From positions 1-60,735 of the forward strand of contig JBFIPX010000002.1 of NCBI GenBank assembly GCA_041609895.1: a stretch of DNA of 60,735 bases, read 5' to 3'. The translations under genes and the position numbers were made by a program. Below are positions 25,484-32,974 of this stretch, one piece after another. This stretch comes from JAHHLP01 sp041609895. Its GTDB lineage: Bacteria > Bacteroidota > Rhodothermia > Rhodothermales > JABDKH01. The notes under the pieces are model-generated. The model did not search any database, was not told the DNA's origin, and worked only from the letters and a program-made list of their open reading frames with translations. Positions within the stretch are counted from its first letter, which is position 1; the number at the start of each line of letters is the position of its first letter.

Positions 25484-26953
25484 GTGTCCATCGACGACCT
25501 CAAGCCTGGAGACCGACTCCTTGTAAAGCCCGGCGAGAAAATCCCCGCCGACGGCGAGATCTATGAGGGCAGCACCTCCATCAACGAGTCCCTCCTGACA
25601 GGTGAGTCGAAACCCGTGGCGAAGTCGGAAGGAGATGGCGTCATCGGCGGATCGATCAATGAAGAAGGGTCGATCAAGATCACCGTCGGAAAGATCGGTG
25701 AGGACAGCTTTCTGTCACAGGTTATTGGCCTCGTCCGCGAAGCGCAGGAGAGCAAGTCTCGCACCCAGGCTCTTGCAGACCGCGCGGCGGGCTGGCTTAC
25801 GGGAATCGCTCTCGGGTCTGCCGCGATCACCATGCTTCTCTGGCTTTTGCTCTCCGAAACCGACTTTGCCTTTGCGTTGGAGAGGACTGTCACGGTGATG
25901 GTCACCGCCTGCCCCCACGCCCTCGGGCTGGCTATACCGCTCGTGACGGCTGTCTCGACGTCGCTGGCCGCCTCAAATGGCCTGCTGATCCGAAATCGCA
26001 CGGCATTCGAGACGGCCCGCAACCTTAATGCGGTCATCTTTGACAAGACAGGAACGCTGACGGAAGGCACGTTCGGCATCACCGACGTTGTCGATCTTTC
26101 GGGTACCGGTCAAGACGAGATGTTGCGCCTCGCAGCATCAGTGGAGTCAGAGTCCGAGCACCCTATCGCGCGTGGAATCCTGTCCTTCGTCGACGAATAT
26201 CCGGTGCCGCAGGACTTCGCGTCGATACCGGGCAAGGGGGCGAAAGGGAAAGTAGACGGAAGGATCGTTCATGTCGTCAGCCCCAATTTTGTCGAGGAGC
26301 AAAACCTCGTCGTAGAGGATGACCGGATCCAGCAGTGGCAGCAGTCCGGCAAAACCGTCGTGTTCGTCCTGATCGACGGCAAAGTCGCGGGCGCTATTGC
26401 GCTTGCCGACAGGATTCGCCCGGCCTCCCGAAAAGCCGTTTCCCGACTGCACGAGATGGGCATTCGCACGATCATGCTTACGGGCGACAACGAGAGAGTC
26501 GCCGCGTGGGTGCAGTCGGAGCTGAAACTGGACGAGTACTTTGCCGAAGTGCTTCCCGACGGGAAGGCGGATAAAGTGAGGGAGATTCAAGGCCGCGGCT
26601 TGCGTGTTGCAATGACGGGTGATGGTGTAAACGATGCGCCGGCACTCGCGACGGCCGACCTCGGCGTCGCGATCGGCGCCGGAACCGACGTGGCCGTTGA
26701 AACGGCGGACGTTGTGCTGGTCCGAAGCGATCCACAAGACGTCCCATCGATCATCCATCTGGCCCGGAGCACGTATCGAAAGATGGTCCAAAACTTGTGG
26801 TGGGCGGCGGGCTACAACATCTTCGCGATCCCACTTGCCGCTGGCGCCCTGTACTGGGCCGGCGTCGTCGTAGGTCCGGCGGTGGGCGCGGCGCTGATGT
26901 CACTTAGTACCGTGATCGTGGCGATCAACGCCCGCTTGCTGAAACTGAACTAG
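25484..26953 (+). CDS. copB: CopB-type P1B ATPase, C-terminal fragment (broken gene), 489 aa
   Basis: Same frame as the previous fragment, separated only by TAG GAG. A GTG at 25484 could restart translation, but no ribosome site is tuned to it. It holds the actuator motif LTGESKPV, the membrane metal site CPH (TACPHALGLA; CPH rather than CPC marks the CopB group), the phosphorylation motif DKTGTLTEG, the nucleotide-binding HP motif (SESEHPIARGI), the hinge GDGVNDAPALATADLGVAIG, and the last two helices. The part is complete to its natural end LLKLN. Without the first helices it is unlikely to be active unless the stop is read through. Probably a recent pseudogene. Confidence 0.88.
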   Translation: MSIDDLKPGDRLLVKPGEKIPADGEIYEGSTSINESLLTGESKPVAKSEGDGVIGGSINEEGSIKITVGKIGEDSFLSQVIGLVREAQESKSRTQALADRAAGWLTGIALGSAAITMLLWLLLSETDFAFALERTVTVMVTACPHALGLAIPLVTAVSTSLAASNGLLIRNRTAFETARNLNAVIFDKTGTLTEGTFGITDVVDLSGTGQDEMLRLAASVESESEHPIARGILSFVDEYPVPQDFASIPGKGAKGKVDGRIVHVVSPNFVEEQNLVVEDDRIQQWQQSGKTVVFVLIDGKVAGAIALADRIRPASRKAVSRLHEMGIRTIMLTGDNERVAAWVQSELKLDEYFAEVLPDGKADKVREIQGRGLRVAMTGDGVNDAPALATADLGVAIGAGTDVAVETADVVLVRSDPQDVPSIIHLARSTYRKMVQNLWWAAGYNIFAIPLAAGALYWAGVVVGPAVGAALMSLSTVIVAINARLLKLN

Positions 26954-26971
26954 CGACAAGACCAGCAGAAA

Positions 26972-27361
26972 ATGAACCGTTACTATTACGCACGAATTAT
27001 TGACGCGGACATGGACACCGTCGACGAACGCGTCCGCTCGGCACTGAAGGAGCAAGGGTTCGGCGTGCTAACAGAGATCGACGTCGCCGCCACGCTAAAG
27101 AAGAAGCTGGACGTCGACTTTCGCCCCTACAAGATTCTCGGAGCATGCAACCCCCATTTCGCTCACAAGGCTTTGCAGGCCGAAGACAAGATCGGCACCA
27201 TGCTGCCCTGCAACGTCATCATGCAAGAGACGGTTGACGGTCACACGGAGGTCGCGGCAGTGGACCCGATCGCCTCCATGCAGGCGGTAGGAAATGATTC
27301 GCTCGGTGAGATTGCGGCGGAGGTGCGGGATCGTCTTCGTCAGGTTGTGGACGACTTGTAG
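26972..27361 (+). CDS. DUF302 family protein, 129 aa
   Basis: Clear DUF302 domain: VDERVRSALKEQGFGVLTEID, then DVAATLKKKLDVDFRPYKIL and GACNPHFAHKALQ, and LLPCNVIMQE-like MLPCNVIMQE. Cytoplasmic, no signal peptide. DUF302 proteins often lie beside metal-transport and redox genes; their activity is not established. It begins 18 bases after the broken copB gene and is likely the last gene of the metal operon. Ends in TAG. Confidence 0.92.
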   Translation: MNRYYYARIIDADMDTVDERVRSALKEQGFGVLTEIDVAATLKKKLDVDFRPYKILGACNPHFAHKALQAEDKIGTMLPCNVIMQETVDGHTEVAAVDPIASMQAVGNDSLGEIAAEVRDRLRQVVDDL

Positions 27362-27417
27362 TGAGCGGCAAATTACCTTTTGGTACGCCCGGTTCCTGCC
27401 CACGATGACCACAGGTC

Positions 27418-28263
27418 GTGATAAGTCCCCCCACGCAGCCGTCGACTGAGGATGTCGCTCGACATTACGACGAGCTCGACGCATTCTACAGAGGCGTTTG
27501 GGGCGAACATTTGCACCATGGATACTGGGTCGACGGCGACGAGACCGTGGAAGAGGCCGTGCGGAATCTTGTCGACCTCGTCGCCAGACGAGGAGCGATC
27601 ACGGAGGAAGAAGTCATATGCGATATTGGCTGCGGCCATGGAGCCACAGCCGCGTATCTGGCCGGGCAGCATCACGTCGATGTGACCGGTATCACCTTGT
27701 CTCCGGCGCAGTGTCGCTACGCGATCGAGAATAGCTCCTCAACACGTTGCCGCTTCGTGGTCGGTGACTGGCTGAGTAATGACTTCAAGTCGGACCACTT
27801 CGACATCGCGTTGGGTATCGAGTGCCTCTCCCACATGGCAGACAAGAGTCGCTTCTTTGAAGAAGCGTTGCGCGTGCTGCTGCCGGAAGGGCGGCTCGTT
27901 CTGTGTATGTGGTTGGCCAGCGAGTCGGCTACTCATTGGCAGATTCGGCACCTTCTCGAGCCGATCTGTCGCGAGGGGAGGTTGCCGTCCATGCCGAGTG
28001 TTCGAGACGTAGTCGGCCTCGCAGAAGCCGGTGGCTTTGTAGATGTCGAAGTTCAGGACCTGTCCTTGAATGTTCGGCGCACGTGGGGCATCTGCGCGAG
28101 GCGCGTTGCAGCCAAGCTGTGCACCGACGCAAGATATCGTCGCTACCTGCTTGATTCGTCGAGCAGTGATCGGGCGTTTTTGAAGTCCATTTTTCGAGTC
28201 ATGGTGGCATACAGAACAGGGGCGATGGAGTACGGACTGCTGGTTGCCAAGAAGCCGGCATGA
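27418..28263 (+). CDS. SAM-dependent methyltransferase, tocopherol-methyltransferase-like, 281 aa
   Basis: Class I methyltransferase: the SAM-binding loop is VICDIGCGHGATAAYLA (residues about 66-82), followed by VTGITLSPAQCRYA and the acidic/aromatic segments DHFDIALGIECLSHM and LPEGRLVLCMW. The N-terminal HYDELDAFYRGVWGEHLHHG is like gamma-tocopherol and sarcosine/dimethylglycine methyltransferases, which act on small lipids, quinols or amines. The acceptor is not known. It starts with GTG; the nearby ATG at 27405 is in another frame. It stands 56 bases after DUF302 but its function does not suggest membership of the metal set. Confidence 0.87.
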   Translation: MISPPTQPSTEDVARHYDELDAFYRGVWGEHLHHGYWVDGDETVEEAVRNLVDLVARRGAITEEEVICDIGCGHGATAAYLAGQHHVDVTGITLSPAQCRYAIENSSSTRCRFVVGDWLSNDFKSDHFDIALGIECLSHMADKSRFFEEALRVLLPEGRLVLCMWLASESATHWQIRHLLEPICREGRLPSMPSVRDVVGLAEAGGFVDVEVQDLSLNVRRTWGICARRVAAKLCTDARYRRYLLDSSSSDRAFLKSIFRVMVAYRTGAMEYGLLVAKKPA

Positions 28264-28309
28264 CACGTTAGTCGCCATACGCGCATTAGTGGTCATGCCC
28301 GCACTAGTC

Positions 28310-28368
28310 GTCATTCCCGCGGAAGCGGGTACCCATCGAGTAGTCGTGGCCGCGTAAGCGGTAATCCA
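28310..28368. repeat. REP-like imperfect palindrome pair
   Basis: Unit A at 28310-28335 (GTCATTCCCGCGGAAGCGGG, then TACCCA) and unit B at 28343-28368 (GTCGTGGCCGCGTAAGCGGT, then AATCCA) are two copies of the common bacterial intergenic palindrome that contains CCCGCGnAAGCGGG. Traces of further degenerate copies precede it (28270-28309). It lies just after the methyltransferase gene. Confidence 0.75.
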
Positions 28369-28448
28369 CTCACGAGTGAAGGCAACCTCACCCTTCCATG
28401 GGCCGGCTCGGAGGCCGGGACGACGCTTATTAGCTCGGAACCGGAAGA

Positions 28449-28745
28449 TTACCCGCCCGCAATCGCGCCGATCACAAGGAACGGCTCGTCGCCCGCAACC
28501 ACCGCGTCGGGAAGACGGGTCTCCGATGACTCGTGCGACAGATCTTCCTCGCAAGCAAAGTATCGGAGAAATGCGCGACGCTGCAGCGTTGAGTGGTCGC
28601 GAATCGTCCCGCGCAACATCGGATAGCGATCTTCTACAGCAGTGATGACCGAACCGATCGTCACCGGCTCTCGCACATCGACCGTAACCTCCTTACCCAC
28701 GTTTGCGAGCGTACGCAGGTGCTGTGGCAACACAACGCGGATCAT
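28449..28745 (-). CDS. MoaD/ThiS-like sulfur-carrier protein, 98 aa
   Basis: Ubiquitin-like beta-grasp protein ending in the double glycine FLVIGAIAGG that carries the thiocarboxylate in this family. Further marks are VRVxLPxHLRTLA at the start (IRVVLPQHLRTLANVG), VGSVITAVEDRYPMLRGTIRD in the middle and the FACEEDLSH region. It overlaps the upstream Asp-box gene by 4 bases (ATGA), so both are made together. Pairing of a MoaD-like protein with an Asp-box repeat protein occurs in many bacteria, and the purpose of the pair is unknown. No moaE, moeB or thi gene is in the window. Confidence 0.87.
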   Translation of the reverse strand: MIRVVLPQHLRTLANVGKEVTVDVREPVTIGSVITAVEDRYPMLRGTIRDHSTLQRRAFLRYFACEEDLSHESSETRLPDAVVAGDEPFLVIGAIAGG

Positions 28746-29857
28746 GACAGCATCTGCACTTCAACCGAAAGCACTCGCGGCAAATCTCGGACGATCGAGG
28801 TCCAGCTGTCTCCTTCGTCGACGGACGCATACACCTGGCCGCCCGTCGTTCCAAAGTACAGCCCGCACGGATTGTTGGAGTCAACGCACATCGCGTCCCT
28901 GAGAACGTTGACGTAACAGTCACGCTGCGGCAGCCCGTTGGTCAATGCCTCCCAGTCGTTCCCACCGTTACGACTTCGATAAACACGCAGCTTCCCCTCG
29001 GGCGGGTAATGCTCAGAGTCCGATTTGATGGGGATGACGTAAACGGTGTCCGGCTCCTGAGCGTGCACGTCAACGACAAATCCAAAGTCCGACGGCAGGT
29101 TGCCGCTCACCTCGTACCATGAGTCGCCCGCGTCGTCGCTCCGCATTACGTCCCAGTGCTTCTGCATGAACAGTACTTCGGGGCGCGACGGATGCAGGGC
29201 CATTCGGTGAACGCAGTGCCCGATCTCAGCATCTGGATCGGGAATGTACTCCGAGTGCAGTCCCTTCGTGATCGGCTTCCAGGTCTTGCCCCCGTCGTCG
29301 GAACGGAATGAACCGGCCGCTGAGATCGCCACAAAGATCCGGTTCGGATTACTCGGGTCGACAAGTATGGTGTGCAGGCACATCCCGCCTGCTCCGGGCT
29401 GCCAACCCGACGCGGTATCGTGATCGCGCAGACCGTTCAACTCGCCCCATGTCTTCCCACCGTCGGTTGATTTGAACAGAGCGGCGTCCTCGACGCCGGC
29501 GTAGAGGACATCGGGGTCGTCGGCCGAAGGCTCGAGGTGCCAGACTCGCTTGAACTCCCACGGATGCGGCGTGCCGTCGTACCACTGATGCGTCCCCGTC
29601 TCCCCTTGGTAGGCAAACTCGTTCCCCACCTGCTCCCACGTCTTACCGCCGTCGTCGGATCGCTGGATAACCTGGCCGAACCAGTCTGTGTGCTGACCGG
29701 CATAGATGCGATTCGGATCTGCAGGCGAACCCTTCATATGATAAATCTGCCAGCCGCCGAACAGCGGATCGCTCACGTCCCATTCCGTTCGCGACTCGTC
29801 CGATGTGAGGATGAAGGCACCCTTGGCGGTACCGACCAGAACACGTACTGCACTCAT
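28742..29857 (-). CDS. Asp-box (BNR) repeat beta-propeller protein, sialidase-like fold, 371 aa
   Basis: No signal peptide; probably cytoplasmic. Six Asp-box turns are visible: SDDGGKTW, STDGGKTW, SDDGGKTW, SDDAGDSW, SRNGGNDW and SVDEGDSW, the pattern of sialidase and sortilin-like propellers. The catalytic residues of true sialidases (arginine triad, FRIP) are not evident, so calling it an exo-sialidase would go beyond the evidence. The ATG at 29857 has a perfect GGAGG 8 bases upstream; an ATG 75 bases earlier is in frame but lacks such a site. The gene overlaps the MoaD-like gene that follows it. Confidence 0.87.
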   Translation of the reverse strand: MSAVRVLVGTAKGAFILTSDESRTEWDVSDPLFGGWQIYHMKGSPADPNRIYAGQHTDWFGQVIQRSDDGGKTWEQVGNEFAYQGETGTHQWYDGTPHPWEFKRVWHLEPSADDPDVLYAGVEDAALFKSTDGGKTWGELNGLRDHDTASGWQPGAGGMCLHTILVDPSNPNRIFVAISAAGSFRSDDGGKTWKPITKGLHSEYIPDPDAEIGHCVHRMALHPSRPEVLFMQKHWDVMRSDDAGDSWYEVSGNLPSDFGFVVDVHAQEPDTVYVIPIKSDSEHYPPEGKLRVYRSRNGGNDWEALTNGLPQRDCYVNVLRDAMCVDSNNPCGLYFGTTGGQVYASVDEGDSWTSIVRDLPRVLSVEVQMLS

Positions 29858-30271
29858 TTCGATTTGCCTCCGAGGCTGAGGGTGACCTTGTGGCGTTGAT
29901 ACGTCAGGCAAATGTCTTGGCCATTGTTGCAAAAATCTTTACGGGAGTCAAGCCACTCCTCAGATTCCTCCCGCTGCCGCTACTCTACCGGGCCGGAACG
30001 ATATCGCTTGGCCTCCACCCGGCGCCAGCCGTGCCGCCTGCACCCTATCCGCATCGACCCACTGCTAGTGGATGTCGATGTTGCTGGGCTTGCCTTCCCT
30101 ATCGGCACTGCATGCGTCCGCATGGATTTTCGAAGGTCGAGGTGACTGCCATAGTGTCACAGGTTTCGGGTGGTACGTTTTTCGTGTATGCAGGCGTTGG
30201 GTGCCACAATCAACGACTACTGACACAGTTGCTTAAGGCACGATATAGATTTACGGAAATACCTAAGTGAT
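29858..30271. other. Intergenic region before clpB
   Basis: 414 bases between the divergent Asp-box gene and clpB. A long open frame on the plus strand (29890-30270) has an unnatural, Pro/Cys-rich translation and I reject it. No CIRCE element (TTAGCACTC-N9-GAGTGCTAA) was seen before clpB. A candidate promoter is listed separately. Confidence 0.5.
30220..30249 (+). promoter_or_regulatory. Candidate clpB promoter
   Basis: CTGACA (30220-30225) and TATAGA (30244-30249) are separated by 18 bases and lie 23 bases before the clpB ATG, giving a very short leader. The match to a housekeeping sigma factor is fair. Lineages near Bacteroidota often use a different -33/-7 consensus, so confidence is low. 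Confidence 0.3.
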
Positions 30272-32935
30272 ATGAATCTCCAGAAATTTACCGTAAAGGC
30301 GCAGGAGGCCGTCCAGCGGGCCACCGAGATCGCAGCGTCGAAGAATCATCAGGGTCTCGAGTCGCCGCATCTGATGCGAGCGTTCCTGGAGGACGAGGGC
30401 GGCGTAGTCGACTCGATCTTTCAGCATCTCGGTGCAAGCCGCGAGCTTGTCTCGAGCCGTGTGGACCAAGCCGCGGACAAGCTGCCGGTCGTAACCGGAT
30501 CGAGTGTCTCGGGACAATACTTGGGCGCCGAGATGAAGAAAGTGTTTGACCGCGCGCTCGCGGAGGCACAAGTGCTGAAGGACGAGTACGTCGCCATCGA
30601 GCACCTGCTCATTGCGCTGGCAGAAGCAAAGGACGATGTAGGCGAGGTGCTCCGCTCGGAGGGCGTCACCAAGGAGGCCATCCTACGCGTACTCAAAGAC
30701 GTCCGCGGAAGCCAGACAGTCACCGACCAGCATGCCGAAAGCCGCTACAACGCGCTGCAACGGTACACCCGCGATCTCAACGACCTCGCATCAAAGGGAA
30801 AGATCGACCCAGTGATTGGTCGCGACGAGGAGATCCGGCGGGTCCTGCAGATTCTCTCGCGGCGCACCAAGAACAATCCGGTCCTGGTCGGCGAGCCGGG
30901 CGTTGGTAAAACGGCCATCGCCGAGGGCATCGCGATCCGCATCGTCCAGGGCGACGTGCCCGATGGGCTCAAGGATAAACGCATAGTCGCACTCGACATG
31001 GGCGCGATGATCGCCGGTGCCAAGTACCGCGGCGAGTTCGAGGATCGTCTTAAGGCAGTCGTCAAGGAGATTGTGGAGGCAGAGGGACAGATCATTGTCT
31101 TCATCGACGAGCTGCATACGATCGTCGGCGCAGGCGCCGCAGAGGGAGCGATGGACGCTGCCAACATTCTCAAGCCGGCGCTGGCGCGAGGAGAGCTGCG
31201 AGCGGTCGGCGCGACGACACTCGACGAATACCGCAAGCACTTCGAAAAGGACAAGGCACTCGCGCGGCGCTTCCAGATGGTGCTCGTGACCGAGCCTAGC
31301 GTCGAGGACACGATTTCAATACTTCGCGGTATCAGCGAGAAGTACGAGGTGCACCACGGCGTGCGCATCACCGATGCGGCGATCGTAGCAGCTGCCGAGC
31401 TGAGTCACCGTTACATCGCGGACCGCTTCCTGCCAGACAAGGCAATCGATTTGATTGATGAATCGGCTGCGCGGCTTCGCATCGAGATCGACTCGATGCC
31501 GGAAGACCTCGACCAGCTCGAACGCAACATCAGGCAGCTCGAGATCGAGCGTGAGGCCGTCAAGCGGGACAAAGACAAGGAGAAGCTCGAGAACATCAAC
31601 CGGCAGCTGGCCGACCTGGAGGAGCAGCGCACCGAACTGCGCGCTCGCTGGACGCGCGAGAAGGAGTTGATACAGGACATCCAGAAGGCCAAGGAAGCGA
31701 TCGACGACAAGAAGATCGAGGCCGAAAACCTCGAACGTCAGGGCGACTACGGGAAGGTAGCCGAGATCCGCTACGGACAGATCCCGAAGCTCGAGGAAAC
31801 CGTCACCGAGACGAAACAGAAGCTCGACGAGATCCAGAAGAACGGCGCCCTGCTCAAGGAGGAGATCGACGAGGAGGACATCGCCAATATCGTCTCCCGA
31901 TGGACAGGCATTCCCGTTTCGCGGATGCTCGAGAGTGAGCGCGCAAAGCTGCTGCGGATGGAGGACGAGCTTTCGAAGCGCGTCGTGGGCCAGCCCGACG
32001 CGGTTGCAGCGGTGTCGAACGCAGTACGTCGCGGTCGAGCGGGATTGCAGGAAGAGTCGCGACCCATCGGCTCGTTCATCTTCCTCGGTACGACGGGGGT
32101 AGGAAAGACGGAACTCGGCAAAGCGCTCGCCGAGTTCCTGTTCAACGACGAGCAGGCGATGGTCCGCATCGACATGAGCGAGTACCAGGAGCGCCACACG
32201 GTCAGCCGGCTGGTGGGAGCGCCCCCGGGATACGTCGGATACGAGGAAGGCGGTCAGCTCACCGAAGCCGTGAGGCGCAGGCCTTACTCGGTCGTCCTTC
32301 TGGACGAGATAGAAAAGGCGCACCCGGAAGTTTTCAACATCCTGCTGCAGCTGCTGGACGACGGCCGCTTGACGGACAACCAGGGTCGCACGACCGACTT
32401 CAAGAATACGATCGTCATCATGACCAGCAACCTCGGTTCCGAGGTCATTCGCGATCGCATGGAGGCGCTAGGCGACGAAGTGGATAATCGTGTGCAGGAG
32501 AGCATCAAGAACGAGGTACTCGAGATGCTCAAGAAGCGCCTACGACCCGAGTTCCTGAACCGCATCGACGAGATCGTCATGTTCCGACCGCTCGGTCGCG
32601 AGCAGATTCGTGAGATCGTCGAGATTCAGTTCCGGCACATCGAGTCGCTGGCTCTGAAGAGCCACGGCATCGTCCTCGACCTGACGGACGCCGCCAAGGA
32701 CTGGCTGGCCGAGCAGGGCTTCGACCCGGTGTTCGGCGCGCGGCCGCTGAAGCGCGTCGTTCAGAAGGAAGTCGCGAACAAGCTGGCCGAAGAGATACTT
32801 GGCGGATGGATGCACGACGGATCCGAGGTCCGGGTAGACGTCGCGGATAGTGGGGATGGACTTGTCTTCGAGATAATCGGAGACGAGGAGGAGGCTGGCG
32901 GCGTCACTGCGGCCGGAGAGATGTCGTCCGCGTAG
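30272..32935 (+). CDS. clpB: ATP-dependent disaggregase ClpB, 887 aa
   Basis: Hexameric AAA+ chaperone that pulls aggregated proteins apart with DnaK. N-domain at about 1-145 (MNLQKFTVKAQEAVQ); first AAA module with Walker A GEPGVGKT at 207-214 and Walker B IIVFIDELHTIVGAG; middle coiled-coil propeller at about 410-530 (LDQLERNIRQLEIEREAVKR, KEKLENINRQLADLEEQRTE), which separates ClpB from ClpA/ClpX; second module with Walker A GTTGVGKT near 610 and VVLLDEIEKAHPEV; C-terminal D2-small domain. Length is slightly above the usual 860. A single gene with its own upstream region; ends in TAG, tail to tail with the kinase gene. Confidence 0.97.
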   Translation: MNLQKFTVKAQEAVQRATEIAASKNHQGLESPHLMRAFLEDEGGVVDSIFQHLGASRELVSSRVDQAADKLPVVTGSSVSGQYLGAEMKKVFDRALAEAQVLKDEYVAIEHLLIALAEAKDDVGEVLRSEGVTKEAILRVLKDVRGSQTVTDQHAESRYNALQRYTRDLNDLASKGKIDPVIGRDEEIRRVLQILSRRTKNNPVLVGEPGVGKTAIAEGIAIRIVQGDVPDGLKDKRIVALDMGAMIAGAKYRGEFEDRLKAVVKEIVEAEGQIIVFIDELHTIVGAGAAEGAMDAANILKPALARGELRAVGATTLDEYRKHFEKDKALARRFQMVLVTEPSVEDTISILRGISEKYEVHHGVRITDAAIVAAAELSHRYIADRFLPDKAIDLIDESAARLRIEIDSMPEDLDQLERNIRQLEIEREAVKRDKDKEKLENINRQLADLEEQRTELRARWTREKELIQDIQKAKEAIDDKKIEAENLERQGDYGKVAEIRYGQIPKLEETVTETKQKLDEIQKNGALLKEEIDEEDIANIVSRWTGIPVSRMLESERAKLLRMEDELSKRVVGQPDAVAAVSNAVRRGRAGLQEESRPIGSFIFLGTTGVGKTELGKALAEFLFNDEQAMVRIDMSEYQERHTVSRLVGAPPGYVGYEEGGQLTEAVRRRPYSVVLLDEIEKAHPEVFNILLQLLDDGRLTDNQGRTTDFKNTIVIMTSNLGSEVIRDRMEALGDEVDNRVQESIKNEVLEMLKKRLRPEFLNRIDEIVMFRPLGREQIREIVEIQFRHIESLALKSHGIVLDLTDAAKDWLAEQGFDPVFGARPLKRVVQKEVANKLAEEILGGWMHDGSEVRVDVADSGDGLVFEIIGDEEEAGGVTAAGEMSSA

Positions 32936-32974
32936 CGAATAGAAAGGCAAGCCGTTTTCGACCCGCCAGTTCCA

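Noticed and set aside
16448..26953. Reassignment of TAG to an amino acid, to explain two in-frame TAG codons in metal genes
   Set aside because: At least seven intact genes in the window (ku, cusB, DUF2231, DUF302, clpB, histidine kinase, enoyl-CoA gene) end in TAG at their natural length.
27739..28554. 271-codon open frame antisense to the methyltransferase gene
   Set aside because: It lies opposite a clear methyltransferase and its N-terminal part is a translation of the REP-like palindromes.
28742..29857. Calling the Asp-box protein a sialidase
   Set aside because: Only the propeller repeats are seen; the catalytic arginines, Tyr/Glu pair and FRIP motif are not recognisable.
29890..30270. 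126-codon open frame before clpB
   Set aside because: Pro/Cys-rich, no domain, no ribosome site; it fills the promoter region of clpB.
30100..30271. CIRCE or other heat-shock operator before clpB
   Set aside because: No TTAGCACTC/GAGTGCTAA dyad or similar repeat was found.
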